A stretch of DNA of 64,000 nt from contig NZ_BLVZ01000003.1 of NCBI RefSeq assembly GCF_015471405.1, positions 1-64,000 on the forward strand, given 5' to 3'. Made by a program: the position numbers and the translations under genes. Origin of the DNA: Pseudomonas cichorii. Its GTDB lineage: Bacteria; Pseudomonadota; Gammaproteobacteria; Pseudomonadales; Pseudomonadaceae. The notes beneath the pieces are model-generated. The model was not told the origin of the DNA and ran no database searches. It saw nothing but the letters and a program-made list of their open reading frames with translations. This document shows positions 8,904 to 16,639 of this stretch, one piece after another. Within the stretch, counting starts at the first letter, position 1. Every line of letters starts with the position of its first letter.

Positions 8904-9467
8904 ATGCCAGCGCCGCGCTTTTGCCCGCAGTGCGGCAGCGCTGATCTCGATCAGCGTGTGCCACCGGGCGATACCCATGCGCGGCTGATGTGCGGCAGTT
9001 GCAACTACATTCACTACGTCAATCCCAAGATCATTGCCGGCTGCATCATCGAGCAGGAAGGCAAGTACCTGCTGTGCCAACGGGCAATCGCACCACGCCC
9101 CGGCACCTGGACGCTTCCGGCAGGCTTCATGGAAAGCGGCGAGACCACCGAGCAGGCGGCGCTGCGCGAAGTCTGGGAAGAAAGCGGCGTACGCGCAGAA
9201 ATCATCTCGCCCTACTCCATCTTCAGCGTGCCGAAGATCAGCGAGGTGTATATCGTCTTCCGGGCAATAGCACTGGAAATCACCGGCCAGTTCGGGCCGG
9301 AGACACTGGATTACCGCTTCTTCGCACCTGAAGAAATCCCGTGGGACAGCATCTACTACCCAGCCATCCGGCAGATCCTCGAACGCTACATCACCGAGCG
9401 TCAGGCCGGGGTGTATGGCCTGTACATGGGCAATGACGATACCGGAAAGGTGCATTTCATTCGGTGA
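8904..9467 (+). CDS. Nudix hydrolase with N-terminal zinc ribbon
   Basis: The 187-residue protein starts with a zinc-ribbon-like pair, CPQC and CGSC (about residues 7-33). A Nudix domain follows, and its box fits GX5EX7REUXEEXGU: the segment begins at GFMESGE and ends in REVWEESGV (about 74-96). Nudix enzymes cleave nucleoside diphosphates linked to another group, such as NADH, ADP-ribose or FAD. The zinc-ribbon form is common in Pseudomonas, but its substrate is not fixed. It follows the GntR gene by 2 bases. Position next to flavin reductase and RibBX makes a flavin or dinucleotide substrate worth testing, which is inference only. Confidence 0.85.
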   Translation: MPAPRFCPQCGSADLDQRVPPGDTHARLMCGSCNYIHYVNPKIIAGCIIEQEGKYLLCQRAIAPRPGTWTLPAGFMESGETTEQAALREVWEESGVRAEIISPYSIFSVPKISEVYIVFRAIALEITGQFGPETLDYRFFAPEEIPWDSIYYPAIRQILERYITERQAGVYGLYMGNDDTGKVHFIR

Positions 9468-9480
9468 ATTTCCTCCGTGT

Positions 9481-9531
9481 GGGAGCGAATTTATTCGCGA
9501 AACGGCCCTTCGCGAATGAATTCGCTCCTAC
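9481..9531. repeat. REP-like inverted repeat pair
   Basis: The two arms (GGGAGCGaatTTATTCGCGA near 9481-9500 and its inverse near 9510-9531) are related to the copies at 1783 and 15315. It lies between the convergent Nudix and DUF1330 genes and may end transcription of both. Confidence 0.7.
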
Positions 9532-9540
9532 GGGGATAAG

Positions 9541-9828
9541 TCAAACCCCTTCGACAATCACGATCTCGGCCTTCGCCACGCCATGGCGATGACTCATCGC
9601 CTCCTGATACTCGGCCGAGCGATAACAGGCCACGGCCTGCTCATACGATTCGAACTCGATCACTACCGTGCGTTGCGGCGTTTCGCGTCCTTCGACTGCT
9701 TCAGAACGCCCGCCGCGTGCCATGAATTTGCCACCAAATAATTTGAACGCCGCTGGCGCTCGCTGGGTATATTCGCTGTACTGCTGAGGGTCGGTAACGT
9801 CCACGTTTGCAATCCAATAAGCCTTCAT
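9541..9828 (-). CDS. DUF1330 domain protein
   Basis: The 95-residue product has the DUF1330 pattern, a small ferredoxin-like/dimeric alpha-beta barrel. The N-terminus is MKAYWIANVDVTDPQ, with a FGGKFMARGG turn and a central IEFESYEQAVACY strand-helix. The family is widespread, but no reaction is established; the fold is shared with EthD/ABM-type proteins that handle small aromatic substrates. It is divergent from RibBX, and the shared intergenic region holds an exact copy of the palindrome at 9874-9888. It is therefore probably under the same GntR control. Confidence 0.8.
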   Translation of the reverse strand: MKAYWIANVDVTDPQQYSEYTQRAPAAFKLFGGKFMARGGRSEAVEGRETPQRTVVIEFESYEQAVACYRSAEYQEAMSHRHGVAKAEIVIVEGV

Positions 9829-9873
9829 CGCGATCTCACTGTTTCAATGATAGGGAATCTATGAAATATTCTG

Positions 9874-9888
9874 TCTTATGGTATACCA
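9874..9888. promoter_or_regulatory. Candidate GntR/FCD operator, copy 2
   Basis: TCTTATGGTATACCA is identical over 15 bases to 4478-4492 and has a 10-bp perfect palindrome at 9879-9888. It lies 34 bases before the RibBX start at 9922 and 46 bases before the divergent DUF1330 start at 9828, so one bound dimer could control both. Confidence 0.65.
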
Positions 9889-9921
9889 CGATTTTTCATC
9901 CATAACACCGAGATCCTGAGT

Positions 9922-11031
9922 ATGGCGTTCGATCGCATCGAAGACATCATTGAAGACTACCGCCAAGGCAAGATGGTCCTGCTGGTCGACGATGAAGACC
10001 GGGAAAACGAAGGTGACCTGCTGCTCGCCGCCGACCTCTGCACACCTCAGGCAATCAGCTTCATGGCCCGCGAAGCACGCGGCCTGATCTGCCTTACCCT
10101 GACCGACGAACATTGCCAGCGTCTGGGGCTGGAGCAGATGGTGCCCAGCAACGGCAGTGTCTTCGCGACAGCCTTCACGGTTTCCATAGAAGCCGCCACA
10201 GGCGTCAGCACCGGCATTTCCGCCGCCGACCGCGCCCGCACCGTTCAGGCCGCAGTGAATCCCGAAGCCCGCGCCGAGGATCTGGTGCAGCCTGGCCATA
10301 TCTTCCCGTTGCGCGCCCGGGAAGGCGGCGTGCTGACCCGCGCCGGGCACACCGAGGCTGGTTGCGACCTGGCTCGTCTGGCTGGCCTGACGCCTGCGTC
10401 GGTGATCGTCGAAGTCATGAACGATGACGGTACGATGGCCCGCCGCCCCGATCTGGAACTGTTCGCTGAAAAGCACGGCATCCGCATCGGCACCATTGCC
10501 GACCTGATCCACTACCGCCTGAGCACCGAACACACGGTCGTGCGTATCGGCGAACGCGAGCTGCCGACCGTCCACGGGATTTTCCGCCTGTTCAGCTACG
10601 AGGACCGGATCGAAGGTGGCGTACACATGGCCATGGTCATGGGCGACATTCAGCGTAATTACCCGACGCTGGTGCGGGTGCATGTGGTTGACCCTCTGCG
10701 CGATCTGGTAGGTGCCGAATACACAGGACCGGCAAACTGGACGCTCTGGGCCGCTCTGCAAAAGGTGGCCGAAGAAGGTCGCGGCGTGGTCGTGGTGCTG
10801 GCCAATCATGAGTCGTCCCAGGCTTTGCTCGAACGCATTCCGCAACTCACTCAACCGCCACGCCAGTACACACGTTCGCAGTCACGCATCTATTCGGAAG
10901 TCGGTACTGGCGCACAGATCCTGCAGGACCTTGGCGTGGGTAAATTGCGCCATCTTGGCCCGCCTCTCAAGTACGCAGGGCTGACCGGATACGATCTGGA
11001 AGTGGTTGAAAGCATTCCTTTTACTGGCTGA
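9922..11031 (+). CDS. ribB: 3,4-dihydroxy-2-butanone 4-phosphate synthase with degenerate RibA domain (RibBX)
   Basis: The N-terminal RibB domain (about 1-205) turns ribulose 5-phosphate into the four-carbon riboflavin precursor plus formate. It keeps the acidic loop [10 protein letters not shown] (about 24-33) and RAGHTEA, both needed for catalysis. The C-terminal half (about 210-369) aligns with GTP cyclohydrolase II but lacks the zinc-binding Cys cluster. Where RibA has SECLTGD...CDCG, this protein reads VVDPLRD...AEYTGP, and the HRQEGRNIGL loop is also lost. It is therefore a RibBX, not a working RibBA. The 93-base leader shows no FMN riboswitch; it carries the GntR-type palindrome instead. 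It is probably a pathway-linked paralogue of the housekeeping copy. Confidence 0.88.
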   Translation: MAFDRIEDIIEDYRQGKMVLLVDDEDRENEGDLLLAADLCTPQAISFMAREARGLICLTLTDEHCQRLGLEQMVPSNGSVFATAFTVSIEAATGVSTGISAADRARTVQAAVNPEARAEDLVQPGHIFPLRAREGGVLTRAGHTEAGCDLARLAGLTPASVIVEVMNDDGTMARRPDLELFAEKHGIRIGTIADLIHYRLSTEHTVVRIGERELPTVHGIFRLFSYEDRIEGGVHMAMVMGDIQRNYPTLVRVHVVDPLRDLVGAEYTGPANWTLWAALQKVAEEGRGVVVVLANHESSQALLERIPQLTQPPRQYTRSQSRIYSEVGTGAQILQDLGVGKLRHLGPPLKYAGLTGYDLEVVESIPFTG

Positions 11032-11158
11032 CCGGCCACTGATGCAAGGCAGGCAACACGTCTGAAGAGGTGACGCCTGCCCCAGTAAACAAAGGCTTTC
11101 ACGGGCAAAAAATTAAAAAGGAACGGGTTCCGGCAGGGCAAAATACTTGCACAAAGTT

Positions 11159-11173
11159 TGGAATACCATAATA
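11159..11173. promoter_or_regulatory. Candidate GntR/FCD operator, copy 3 (reverse orientation)
   Basis: TGGAATACCATAATA matches the reverse complement of the 15-base site at 4478 and 9874 at 13 of 15 positions. It lies in the 308-base gap between RibBX and the ABC importer, 167 bases before the start at 11340. It is the weakest of the three sites because the central palindrome is imperfect. Confidence 0.45.
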
Positions 11174-11263
11174 TGACATTCCGTAGACCGAAGGTTTTTG
11201 TCAGGTGCGCCCGCTGAGGGATAAGGCCAAACAACAGCACCCGGCATGGTCGCCAGTTTCTCC

Positions 11264-11311
11264 GGTCCACTGGACCTACTGCTCCCGAATACGCGGGCAA
11301 AAAAAGCCCGC
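11264..11311 (+). other. Leader dyads before the ABC importer
   Basis: The 308-base gap 11032-11339 has no gene. Besides operator copy 3 it has a dyad, GGTCCA-C-TGGACC (11264-11276), and a short hairpin, GCGGGC/GCCCGC (11293-11298 and 11306-11311), around a run of seven A. The hairpin is 28 bases before the start codon and could act as an mRNA element. I see no known riboswitch signature here. Confidence 0.35.
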
Positions 11312-11339
11312 TCAAAACACAACAAATGAGGGCGTGAAA

Positions 11340-12365
11340 ATGGTGTTGAACAAACGTGCAACTGCAGTTCTTGCTGCTGGCGTGTTGGCTATTTCAAGTT
11401 TCACAGCCATAGCCGCCGAAAGCGTCAACTTCGTCAGTTGGGGTGGCTCGACCCAGGATGCACAGAAGCAAGCCTGGGCTGCACCTTTCACCAAGACCAG
11501 CGGCATTACTGTTGTGCAGGATGGTCCGACCGACTACGGCAAACTCAAGGCCATGGTCGAAAGCGGCAACGTGCAGTGGGATGTCGTGGATGTGGAAGCC
11601 GACTTCGCCCTGCGCGCCGCCAGCGAAGGCCTGCTTGAACCCCTCGATTTCACCACCATCAAGCGTGACCGGATCGACCCTCGCTTCGTGTCTGACCACG
11701 GCGCCGGCTCGTTCTTCTTCTCCTTCGTACTGGGCTACAACGAAAGCAAGGTAGGCGCCAAGACCCCGCAAGACTGGTCGGCCATGTTCGATACCAAGAC
11801 CTACCCCGGCAAACGCGCCCTGTACAAATGGCCAAGCCCTGGCGTACTTGAACTGGCACTGCTGGCCGATGGCGTAGCCCCTGACAAGCTCTATCCGCTG
11901 GATCTGGACCGCGCCTTCAAGAAACTCGACACCATCAAGAAAGACATCGTCTGGTGGGGCGGCGGCGCTCAGTCCCAGCAACTGCTGGCTTCGGGCGAAG
12001 CGTCCATGGGCCAGATGTGGAACGGCCGCGTCTACGCTCTGCAACAGGACGGTGCGCCAGTGGGCGTGAGCTGGAAGCAGAACCTGGTCATGGCCGATTT
12101 CCTGGTGGTCCCCAAAGGCGCCAAGAACAAAGCTGCTGCCATGAAGTTCATCGCCGAGGCGACCAGCCCTAAAGGCCAGGCAGACTTCTCCAACCTCAGC
12201 GCCTATGCGCCGGTCAACCTGGACAGCGTGCCGCGCCTGGATTCGACGCTGGCGCCTAATCTGCCAACCGCGTATGCCCAGGATCAAATCACTCTCGACT
12301 TCGCATACTGGGCCAAGAATGGTCCGGACATCGCGACACGGTGGAACGAATGGCTGGTCAAGTAA
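11340..12365 (+). CDS. ABC transporter periplasmic substrate-binding protein (PotD/PotF-like)
   Basis: This is the exported binding protein of a spermidine/putrescine-type (PAAT/POPT) importer, about 341 residues. The start ATG at 11340 has GAGGG upstream. It gives a typical signal peptide with a hydrophobic core, ending near AIAAE. The mature part begins VNFVSWGGS, the usual first strand of this family, and ends with the Trp-rich NEWLVK helix. It heads a four-gene operon with two permeases and an ATPase. Family members bind polyamines, other small cations or thiamine-like compounds; the actual ligand cannot be read. The aldehyde dehydrogenases nearby would suit an amine-derived substrate. 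Confidence 0.85.
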   Translation: MVLNKRATAVLAAGVLAISSFTAIAAESVNFVSWGGSTQDAQKQAWAAPFTKTSGITVVQDGPTDYGKLKAMVESGNVQWDVVDVEADFALRAASEGLLEPLDFTTIKRDRIDPRFVSDHGAGSFFFSFVLGYNESKVGAKTPQDWSAMFDTKTYPGKRALYKWPSPGVLELALLADGVAPDKLYPLDLDRAFKKLDTIKKDIVWWGGGAQSQQLLASGEASMGQMWNGRVYALQQDGAPVGVSWKQNLVMADFLVVPKGAKNKAAAMKFIAEATSPKGQADFSNLSAYAPVNLDSVPRLDSTLAPNLPTAYAQDQITLDFAYWAKNGPDIATRWNEWLVK

Positions 12366-12367
12366 AA

Positions 12368-13306
12368 ATGACGGCTATCGCTTCCCGTCAATCCAACCCG
12401 GCCGGTGGTGCGTCAAGCACCGCTGGCGCGGCTTGCACCAAGGCAGTGACGATGCAGTCAAAAACCACTTTGTCACAACGCTGGCGCGGCAGCCGCAATC
12501 TGCTCCCGGCACTGCTCTTTCTGGGGCTTTTTTTCTTCGCACCGCTGATAGGCCTGCTGCTTCGCGGCGTGCTTGAGCCCACTCCGGGCCTGGGCAACTA
12601 CGAGCAACTGTTCGCCAACTCAGCCTACTCCAGAGTGTTGTTCAACACCTTCTCGGTGGCGGGCCTGGTGACACTGTTCAGTGTGCTGCTGGGTTTCCCG
12701 CTGGCCTGGGTCATCACCCTGGTGCCACGCGGCTGGGGTCGCTGGATTCTCAATATCGTACTGCTGTCGATGTGGACCAGCCTGCTGGCCCGCACCTATT
12801 CCTGGCTGGTGCTGTTGCAGGCGTCCGGGGTCATCAACAAGACACTGATGGCCATGGGCATCATCGATCAGCCGCTGGAAATGGTTCACAACCTCACAGG
12901 CGTGGTGATCGGCATGAGCTACATCATGATCCCGTTCATCGTGCTGCCGTTGCAGGCAACCATGCAGGCCATCGACCCGATGGTGTTGCAGGCCGGTTCC
13001 ATTTGCGGCGCCAGCCCGTGGTCCAACTTCTTCAGAGTGTTCCTGCCGCTGTGTCGCTCGGGGTTGTTTTCCGGTGGCCTGATGGTGTTTGTCATGTCCC
13101 TGGGTTACTACGTCACCCCTGCACTGCTCGGTGGCGCGCAGAACATGATGCTGCCCGAGTTCATCGTGCAACAGGTGCAGTCTTTCCTGAACTGGGGACT
13201 GGCCAGCGCCGCAGCCGCGCTGCTGATCCTGATCACCCTGGTGTTGTTCTACTTCTACCTGAAGCTCCAGCCGGAATCCCCGGTCGGCGCCAGCAATGCG
13301 AGGTGA
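12368..13306 (+). CDS. ABC transporter permease 1 (PotB-like)
   Basis: This is an inner-membrane permease of the BPD_transp_1 type, about 312 residues, with six predicted membrane segments from about residue 45 on. The cytosolic coupling loop is the AGSICGASPWSNFFRVFLP-type EAA region. ATG 12368 lies 2 bases after the upstream stop codon and would rely on coupling. ATG 12452 (MQSKTTLSQRW) has an AAGG upstream and would remove a low-complexity leader, so the start is uncertain. It pairs with the next permease to form the channel of the importer. Confidence 0.85.
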   Translation: MTAIASRQSNPAGGASSTAGAACTKAVTMQSKTTLSQRWRGSRNLLPALLFLGLFFFAPLIGLLLRGVLEPTPGLGNYEQLFANSAYSRVLFNTFSVAGLVTLFSVLLGFPLAWVITLVPRGWGRWILNIVLLSMWTSLLARTYSWLVLLQASGVINKTLMAMGIIDQPLEMVHNLTGVVIGMSYIMIPFIVLPLQATMQAIDPMVLQAGSICGASPWSNFFRVFLPLCRSGLFSGGLMVFVMSLGYYVTPALLGGAQNMMLPEFIVQQVQSFLNWGLASAAAALLILITLVLFYFYLKLQPESPVGASNAR

Positions 13307-13309
13307 ACC

Positions 13310-14125
13310 ATGCTCCTGACTCCCAATGCCATGAGCACGCGCCTGCGGTTGGGTCTTTACCTGACCACCGGCCTGATCGCGCTGTTCCTGTTGCTGCCGA
13401 TCCTGTTCATCGTGCTGCTTTCGTTCGGCTCATCCCAGTGGCTGGTCTTCCCGCCGCCGGGCTGGACCCTGAAATGGTATCAGCAGTTTTTCTCCAATCC
13501 GGAGTGGATGCAGGCGGCAATGTCCAGTTTCAAGGTCGCCGTGCTGACCACCATCAGCGCCGTCGCTCTGGGCCTGCCCACCGCCTTTGCTCTGGTACGC
13601 GGACGCTTTCCGGGGCGTGACATGCTGTATGGCATCTTCACCCTGCCGATGATCGTGCCGCTGGTGATCATTGCCGTGGCCGTGTATGCGCTGTTTCTCA
13701 AGCTTGGTTACACCGGCACGCTGTTTTCCTTCGTGGTCAGCCATGTGATCGTGGCGTTGCCGTTCACCATCATCTCGATCATCAACTCGCTGAAGCTGTT
13801 CGATCAGTCCATCGAGGATGCCGCTGTGATCTGCGGGGCTTCGCGCATCCAGGCCGTGATCAAGGTCACTTTCCCGGCCATCCGTCCCGGCATGGTTGCC
13901 GGTGCGCTGTTCGCGTTTCTGGTGTCGTGGGACGAGGTGGTCCTGAGCGTGATGATGGCCAGCCCGACCCTGCAAACCCTACCCGTCAAAATGTGGACCA
14001 CTCTGCGTCAGGATCTGACCCCGGTCATTGCAGTCGCTTCGACGCTGCTGATCGCCCTGTCGGTGCTGGTCATGTTCATCGCCGCGACCCTGCGTCGCCG
14101 CAACGAAGCCAGGAGTACCTCATGA
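13310..14125 (+). CDS. ABC transporter permease 2 (PotC-like)
   Basis: This is the second BPD_transp_1 permease, 271 residues, with six membrane segments and a coupling loop around AAVICGASRIQAVIKVTFP (about 168-186). It starts 4 bases after permease 1, with AGGTG upstream. ATG 13331 is an internal alternative. The stop codon overlaps the ATPase start by 4 bases (ATGA), so stoichiometric expression is likely. Together with permease 1 and the ATPase it makes a type I importer for the ligand of the 11340 protein. Confidence 0.87.
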   Translation: MLLTPNAMSTRLRLGLYLTTGLIALFLLLPILFIVLLSFGSSQWLVFPPPGWTLKWYQQFFSNPEWMQAAMSSFKVAVLTTISAVALGLPTAFALVRGRFPGRDMLYGIFTLPMIVPLVIIAVAVYALFLKLGYTGTLFSFVVSHVIVALPFTIISIINSLKLFDQSIEDAAVICGASRIQAVIKVTFPAIRPGMVAGALFAFLVSWDEVVLSVMMASPTLQTLPVKMWTTLRQDLTPVIAVASTLLIALSVLVMFIAATLRRRNEARSTS

Positions 14126-15276
14126 GTGCCGTGATCAAAGACAACGCACAACACGACCCGAACACCCTGGTCAGCCTGTGCAACCTGAACAAGTATTACG
14201 GCGACTTCGCCGCCGTGGACAACATCGACCTGGATATCCAGGACGGTGAATTCCTGACGTTCCTTGGCTCCAGCGGCTCGGGCAAGAGCACCACGCTGTC
14301 GATGCTGGCGGGATTTGAAACGCCCAGTTCGGGAGAAATCCTGGTCGGTGGCAAGTCGCTGGTGAACGTGCCGCCCCACAAGCGCGACATCGGCATGGTG
14401 TTCCAGCGCTATTCGCTGTTCCCGCATCTGTCGGTGCGCGACAACATCGCCTTCCCGCTGGCCATTCGCAAATTGCCGGCAGCCGAGCGCGAAAAACGTG
14501 TGGATGCAATGCTCAAGCTGGTGCAACTGGAACAATTCGCCCATCGCCGCCCTTCGCAACTTTCAGGCGGTCAGCAACAGCGGGTGGCGATTGCCAGGGC
14601 GCTGGTTTACGAGCCGCGCATTCTGCTGATGGACGAGCCGCTGGGTGCGCTGGACAAGAAACTGCGTGAGGATTTGCAGGATGAACTGCGCCAGTTGCAT
14701 CGTCGTTTGGGCATCACCATTGTCTACGTGACCCACGATCAGGAAGAAGCCATGCGTCTGTCACAGCGCATTGCGATCTTCAGCCACGGCAAGATTGTCG
14801 GTCTGGGCACTGGCTATGACCTTTATCAGAACCCGCCCAATGCCTTTGTCGCCTCGTTCCTGGGCAACTCGAACTTCCTGAAGCTCAAGGCTCAGGGCAA
14901 TGCGGTGGCGACGTTTGAAAGCAGCCCGCTGTCGATTCGGCTGACCCCTGGCCTGAAAACCGATCAGGATGTGCTGTTGATGATCCGCCCGGAAAAAGCT
15001 CAGGCTCTGAGCATTCAACAGGCTGAAGCCACTCCGCTGGAACATGGCTGGAATGAAGTGACCGCGAAGGTGACAGAGGTACTGTTTCTGGGCGAAAGCC
15101 AGACCTGCGCAGTCGTTACCCCTGGCGGTACGGCCATGACCGTCAAGGCGCTGTCTGCAACCGGGCTGCAACTGAAAGCCGGTGATGCTGTGCGCGTCCG
15201 CTGGGCCACCGCCGATGCCTGTATCTACACCCAATGGGCAGAAAGCGACCTGAACAAGGCGGCTGGGGCTCATTGA
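14122..15276 (+). CDS. ABC transporter ATP-binding protein (PotA-like)
   Basis: The 384-residue ATPase energises the importer. Walker A is GSSGSGKST (about 51-59), the signature is LSGGQQQR, Walker B is ILLMDEP, and the switch His is in VTHDQEEA. A C-terminal TOBE-type regulatory domain (about 255-370) is typical of PotA/CysA-type ATPases. The ATG at 14122 overlaps the permease stop codon; the longer upstream frame is not used. It is the last gene of the operon and is followed by a REP-like repeat and the terminator of the convergent exbD gene. Confidence 0.9.
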   Translation: MSAVIKDNAQHDPNTLVSLCNLNKYYGDFAAVDNIDLDIQDGEFLTFLGSSGSGKSTTLSMLAGFETPSSGEILVGGKSLVNVPPHKRDIGMVFQRYSLFPHLSVRDNIAFPLAIRKLPAAEREKRVDAMLKLVQLEQFAHRRPSQLSGGQQQRVAIARALVYEPRILLMDEPLGALDKKLREDLQDELRQLHRRLGITIVYVTHDQEEAMRLSQRIAIFSHGKIVGLGTGYDLYQNPPNAFVASFLGNSNFLKLKAQGNAVATFESSPLSIRLTPGLKTDQDVLLMIRPEKAQALSIQQAEATPLEHGWNEVTAKVTEVLFLGESQTCAVVTPGGTAMTVKALSATGLQLKAGDAVRVRWATADACIYTQWAESDLNKAAGAH

Positions 15277-15314
15277 GCCTTTTTCGCGACTGAAGTCGCT
15301 TGCCTGGAGTCCGC

Positions 15315-15336
15315 AGGAGCGAATTCATTCGCGAAA
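15315..15336. repeat. REP-like half unit
   Basis: A single arm with the GGAGCGAATTCATTCGCGAA core lies between the convergent ABC ATPase and exbD genes. It is a half copy of the family seen at 1783, 9481 and 56098. Confidence 0.6.
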
Positions 15337-15353
15337 GACCACAACATCACACA

Positions 15354-15392
15354 CAAAAAAAAGGCCGTACCTACCTGAGGGTACGACCTTAA
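15354..15392 (-). terminator. Rho-independent terminator of tonB-exbB-exbD
   Basis: On the minus strand AAGGTCGTACC (15390-15380) pairs with GGTACGGCCTT (15371-15361) with one G-U pair and an 8-base loop. A T-run follows (eight A on the plus strand at 15355-15362). It lies 30 bases past the exbD stop codon. Confidence 0.85.
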
Positions 15393-15420
15393 AGGCTTCA
15401 CTGTCTTGAAGGGTATTGCT

Positions 15421-15822
15421 CTATTTGGCAGTAATCACCGACAACTTGGTGATGCCTGCACGTTCGATCGAGGCCATGGCACGGGCCACTTCGCCGTAGT
15501 TCACATCGTTGTCAGCCTGAAGCTGCACACGAACCTGCGCGTCCTTGGCCTTGGCGGCCTGAAGATTGGTTTCCAGCAGATCTGCCTGGATCTCGTCCTT
15601 GTTGATGAACACCTTGCCCTGCCCGTCGATACTCACTACCAGCGGGTCCTTCTGCTCTGCCGGGGCGACCGCTTCGGTCTTGGGCAAATTGATCGGGATC
15701 GAGTTGGTCAGCAACGGCGCAGTCACGATGAACACCACCAGCAGTACCAGCATCACGTCCACCAGAGGTGTCACGTTGATTTCACTGAGTACTTCATCAC
15801 TGTCTTGAGTGGAGAAAGCCAT
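15421..15822 (-). CDS. exbD: Biopolymer transporter ExbD
   Basis: This is the 133-residue inner-membrane partner of ExbB. One N-terminal membrane segment (about 22-42) contains the essential Asp in the NVTPLVDVMLVLLVVF context. A periplasmic domain follows. ExbB-ExbD use the proton gradient to energise TonB, which opens outer-membrane siderophore receptors. It starts 1 base after the exbB stop codon and ends just before a strong terminator. At least two TonB-dependent receptors lie in this window (19602 and 23205), so a role in metal uptake is likely. Confidence 0.92.
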   Translation of the reverse strand: MAFSTQDSDEVLSEINVTPLVDVMLVLLVVFIVTAPLLTNSIPINLPKTEAVAPAEQKDPLVVSIDGQGKVFINKDEIQADLLETNLQAAKAKDAQVRVQLQADNDVNYGEVARAMASIERAGITKLSVITAK

Positions 15823-15823
15823 A

Positions 15824-16549
15824 TCAGGAAGCCTCTTTCACTTTCTGGCCAGCGGCGCTGGCACCGTTCTTGGTCAGTACCGGGTGCAGCAGGACACGGA
15901 AGGAATTCTTCTGCGCAAGGCTGTAGAAGTCATGGGCAAAATCGTCCAGGTCGGCAGCGGTAAGCTTCAGACGACGCAGGAAGTAGTTGTAAACCAGCAC
16001 CGCTGGCACCGCGACCGCGATACCGACACCGGTAGCAACCAGGGCCGCACCGATAGGACCGGCAACCGTTTCCAGGCTGGCAGAACCCGCAGCACTGATA
16101 CCCTGGAGTGCCGACATGATCCCCCAGACGGTACCGAACAGACCGATGAAGGGCGAGGTGCTGCCGATACTGGCCAGAACAGCCAGGCCGGTTTCCAGCG
16201 AACGACGCTCACGCACGATCTGCTGGCGCAAGGCGCGCTCCAGACGATCCTGATGGTTGATCGACTGGCTCAGGTCGGTCTGTTGAGTGCCTTCATGCAC
16301 CTGGATTGCTGCATAACCTGCCTGGGCAACACGAGCAGCGGCGCCCGGCTGCTGCTGAGCCAGCTCGGCGGCCGAGTCCAGGCTGGAAGCCGCCCAGAAC
16401 TGTTTGTGGAACTTGCGATCCTGGGATTTCAGACGTGAAAACTGCACGCCCTTGAGCAAGGCCAGGCCCCAGGTCGCGACGGAAAAGACCACCAGCAGCC
16501 AGATGACGGCGTGTTCGATGGATTCAAAAGGGGATGCCAGTAAGTTCAT
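15824..16549 (-). CDS. exbB: MotA/TolQ/ExbB proton channel family protein ExbB
   Basis: The 241-residue inner-membrane protein has three membrane segments (about 14-32, 130-152 and 170-195). The conserved cytosolic/channel region shows LASIGSTSPFIGLFGTVWGI, the ExbB/TolQ signature. It forms the proton channel with ExbD to drive TonB. It is the middle gene of tonB-exbB-exbD, 90 bases downstream of tonB and 1 base before exbD. It is of the short ExbB type without a long periplasmic extension. Confidence 0.92.
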   Translation of the reverse strand: MNLLASPFESIEHAVIWLLVVFSVATWGLALLKGVQFSRLKSQDRKFHKQFWAASSLDSAAELAQQQPGAAARVAQAGYAAIQVHEGTQQTDLSQSINHQDRLERALRQQIVRERRSLETGLAVLASIGSTSPFIGLFGTVWGIMSALQGISAAGSASLETVAGPIGAALVATGVGIAVAVPAVLVYNYFLRRLKLTAADLDDFAHDFYSLAQKNSFRVLLHPVLTKNGASAAGQKVKEAS

Positions 16550-16639
16550 GATCTGTACTCTCGTGCTGTGCTGATACGTCAGGTTCTGGTGTCGCGATGC
16601 TCCTTTTGTCAGGTGGCTCGCATTGAAGCTTTGAAACCG

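Noticed and set aside
9829..9921. Possible FMN riboswitch before the RibB-like gene
   Set aside because: The leader is only 93 bases and contains none of the conserved FMN-riboswitch blocks.
11205..11230. A CTGAG-containing stretch that recalls a TPP riboswitch
   Set aside because: The other conserved TPP parts (the CTGATCTGG-type helix and the second half) are missing.
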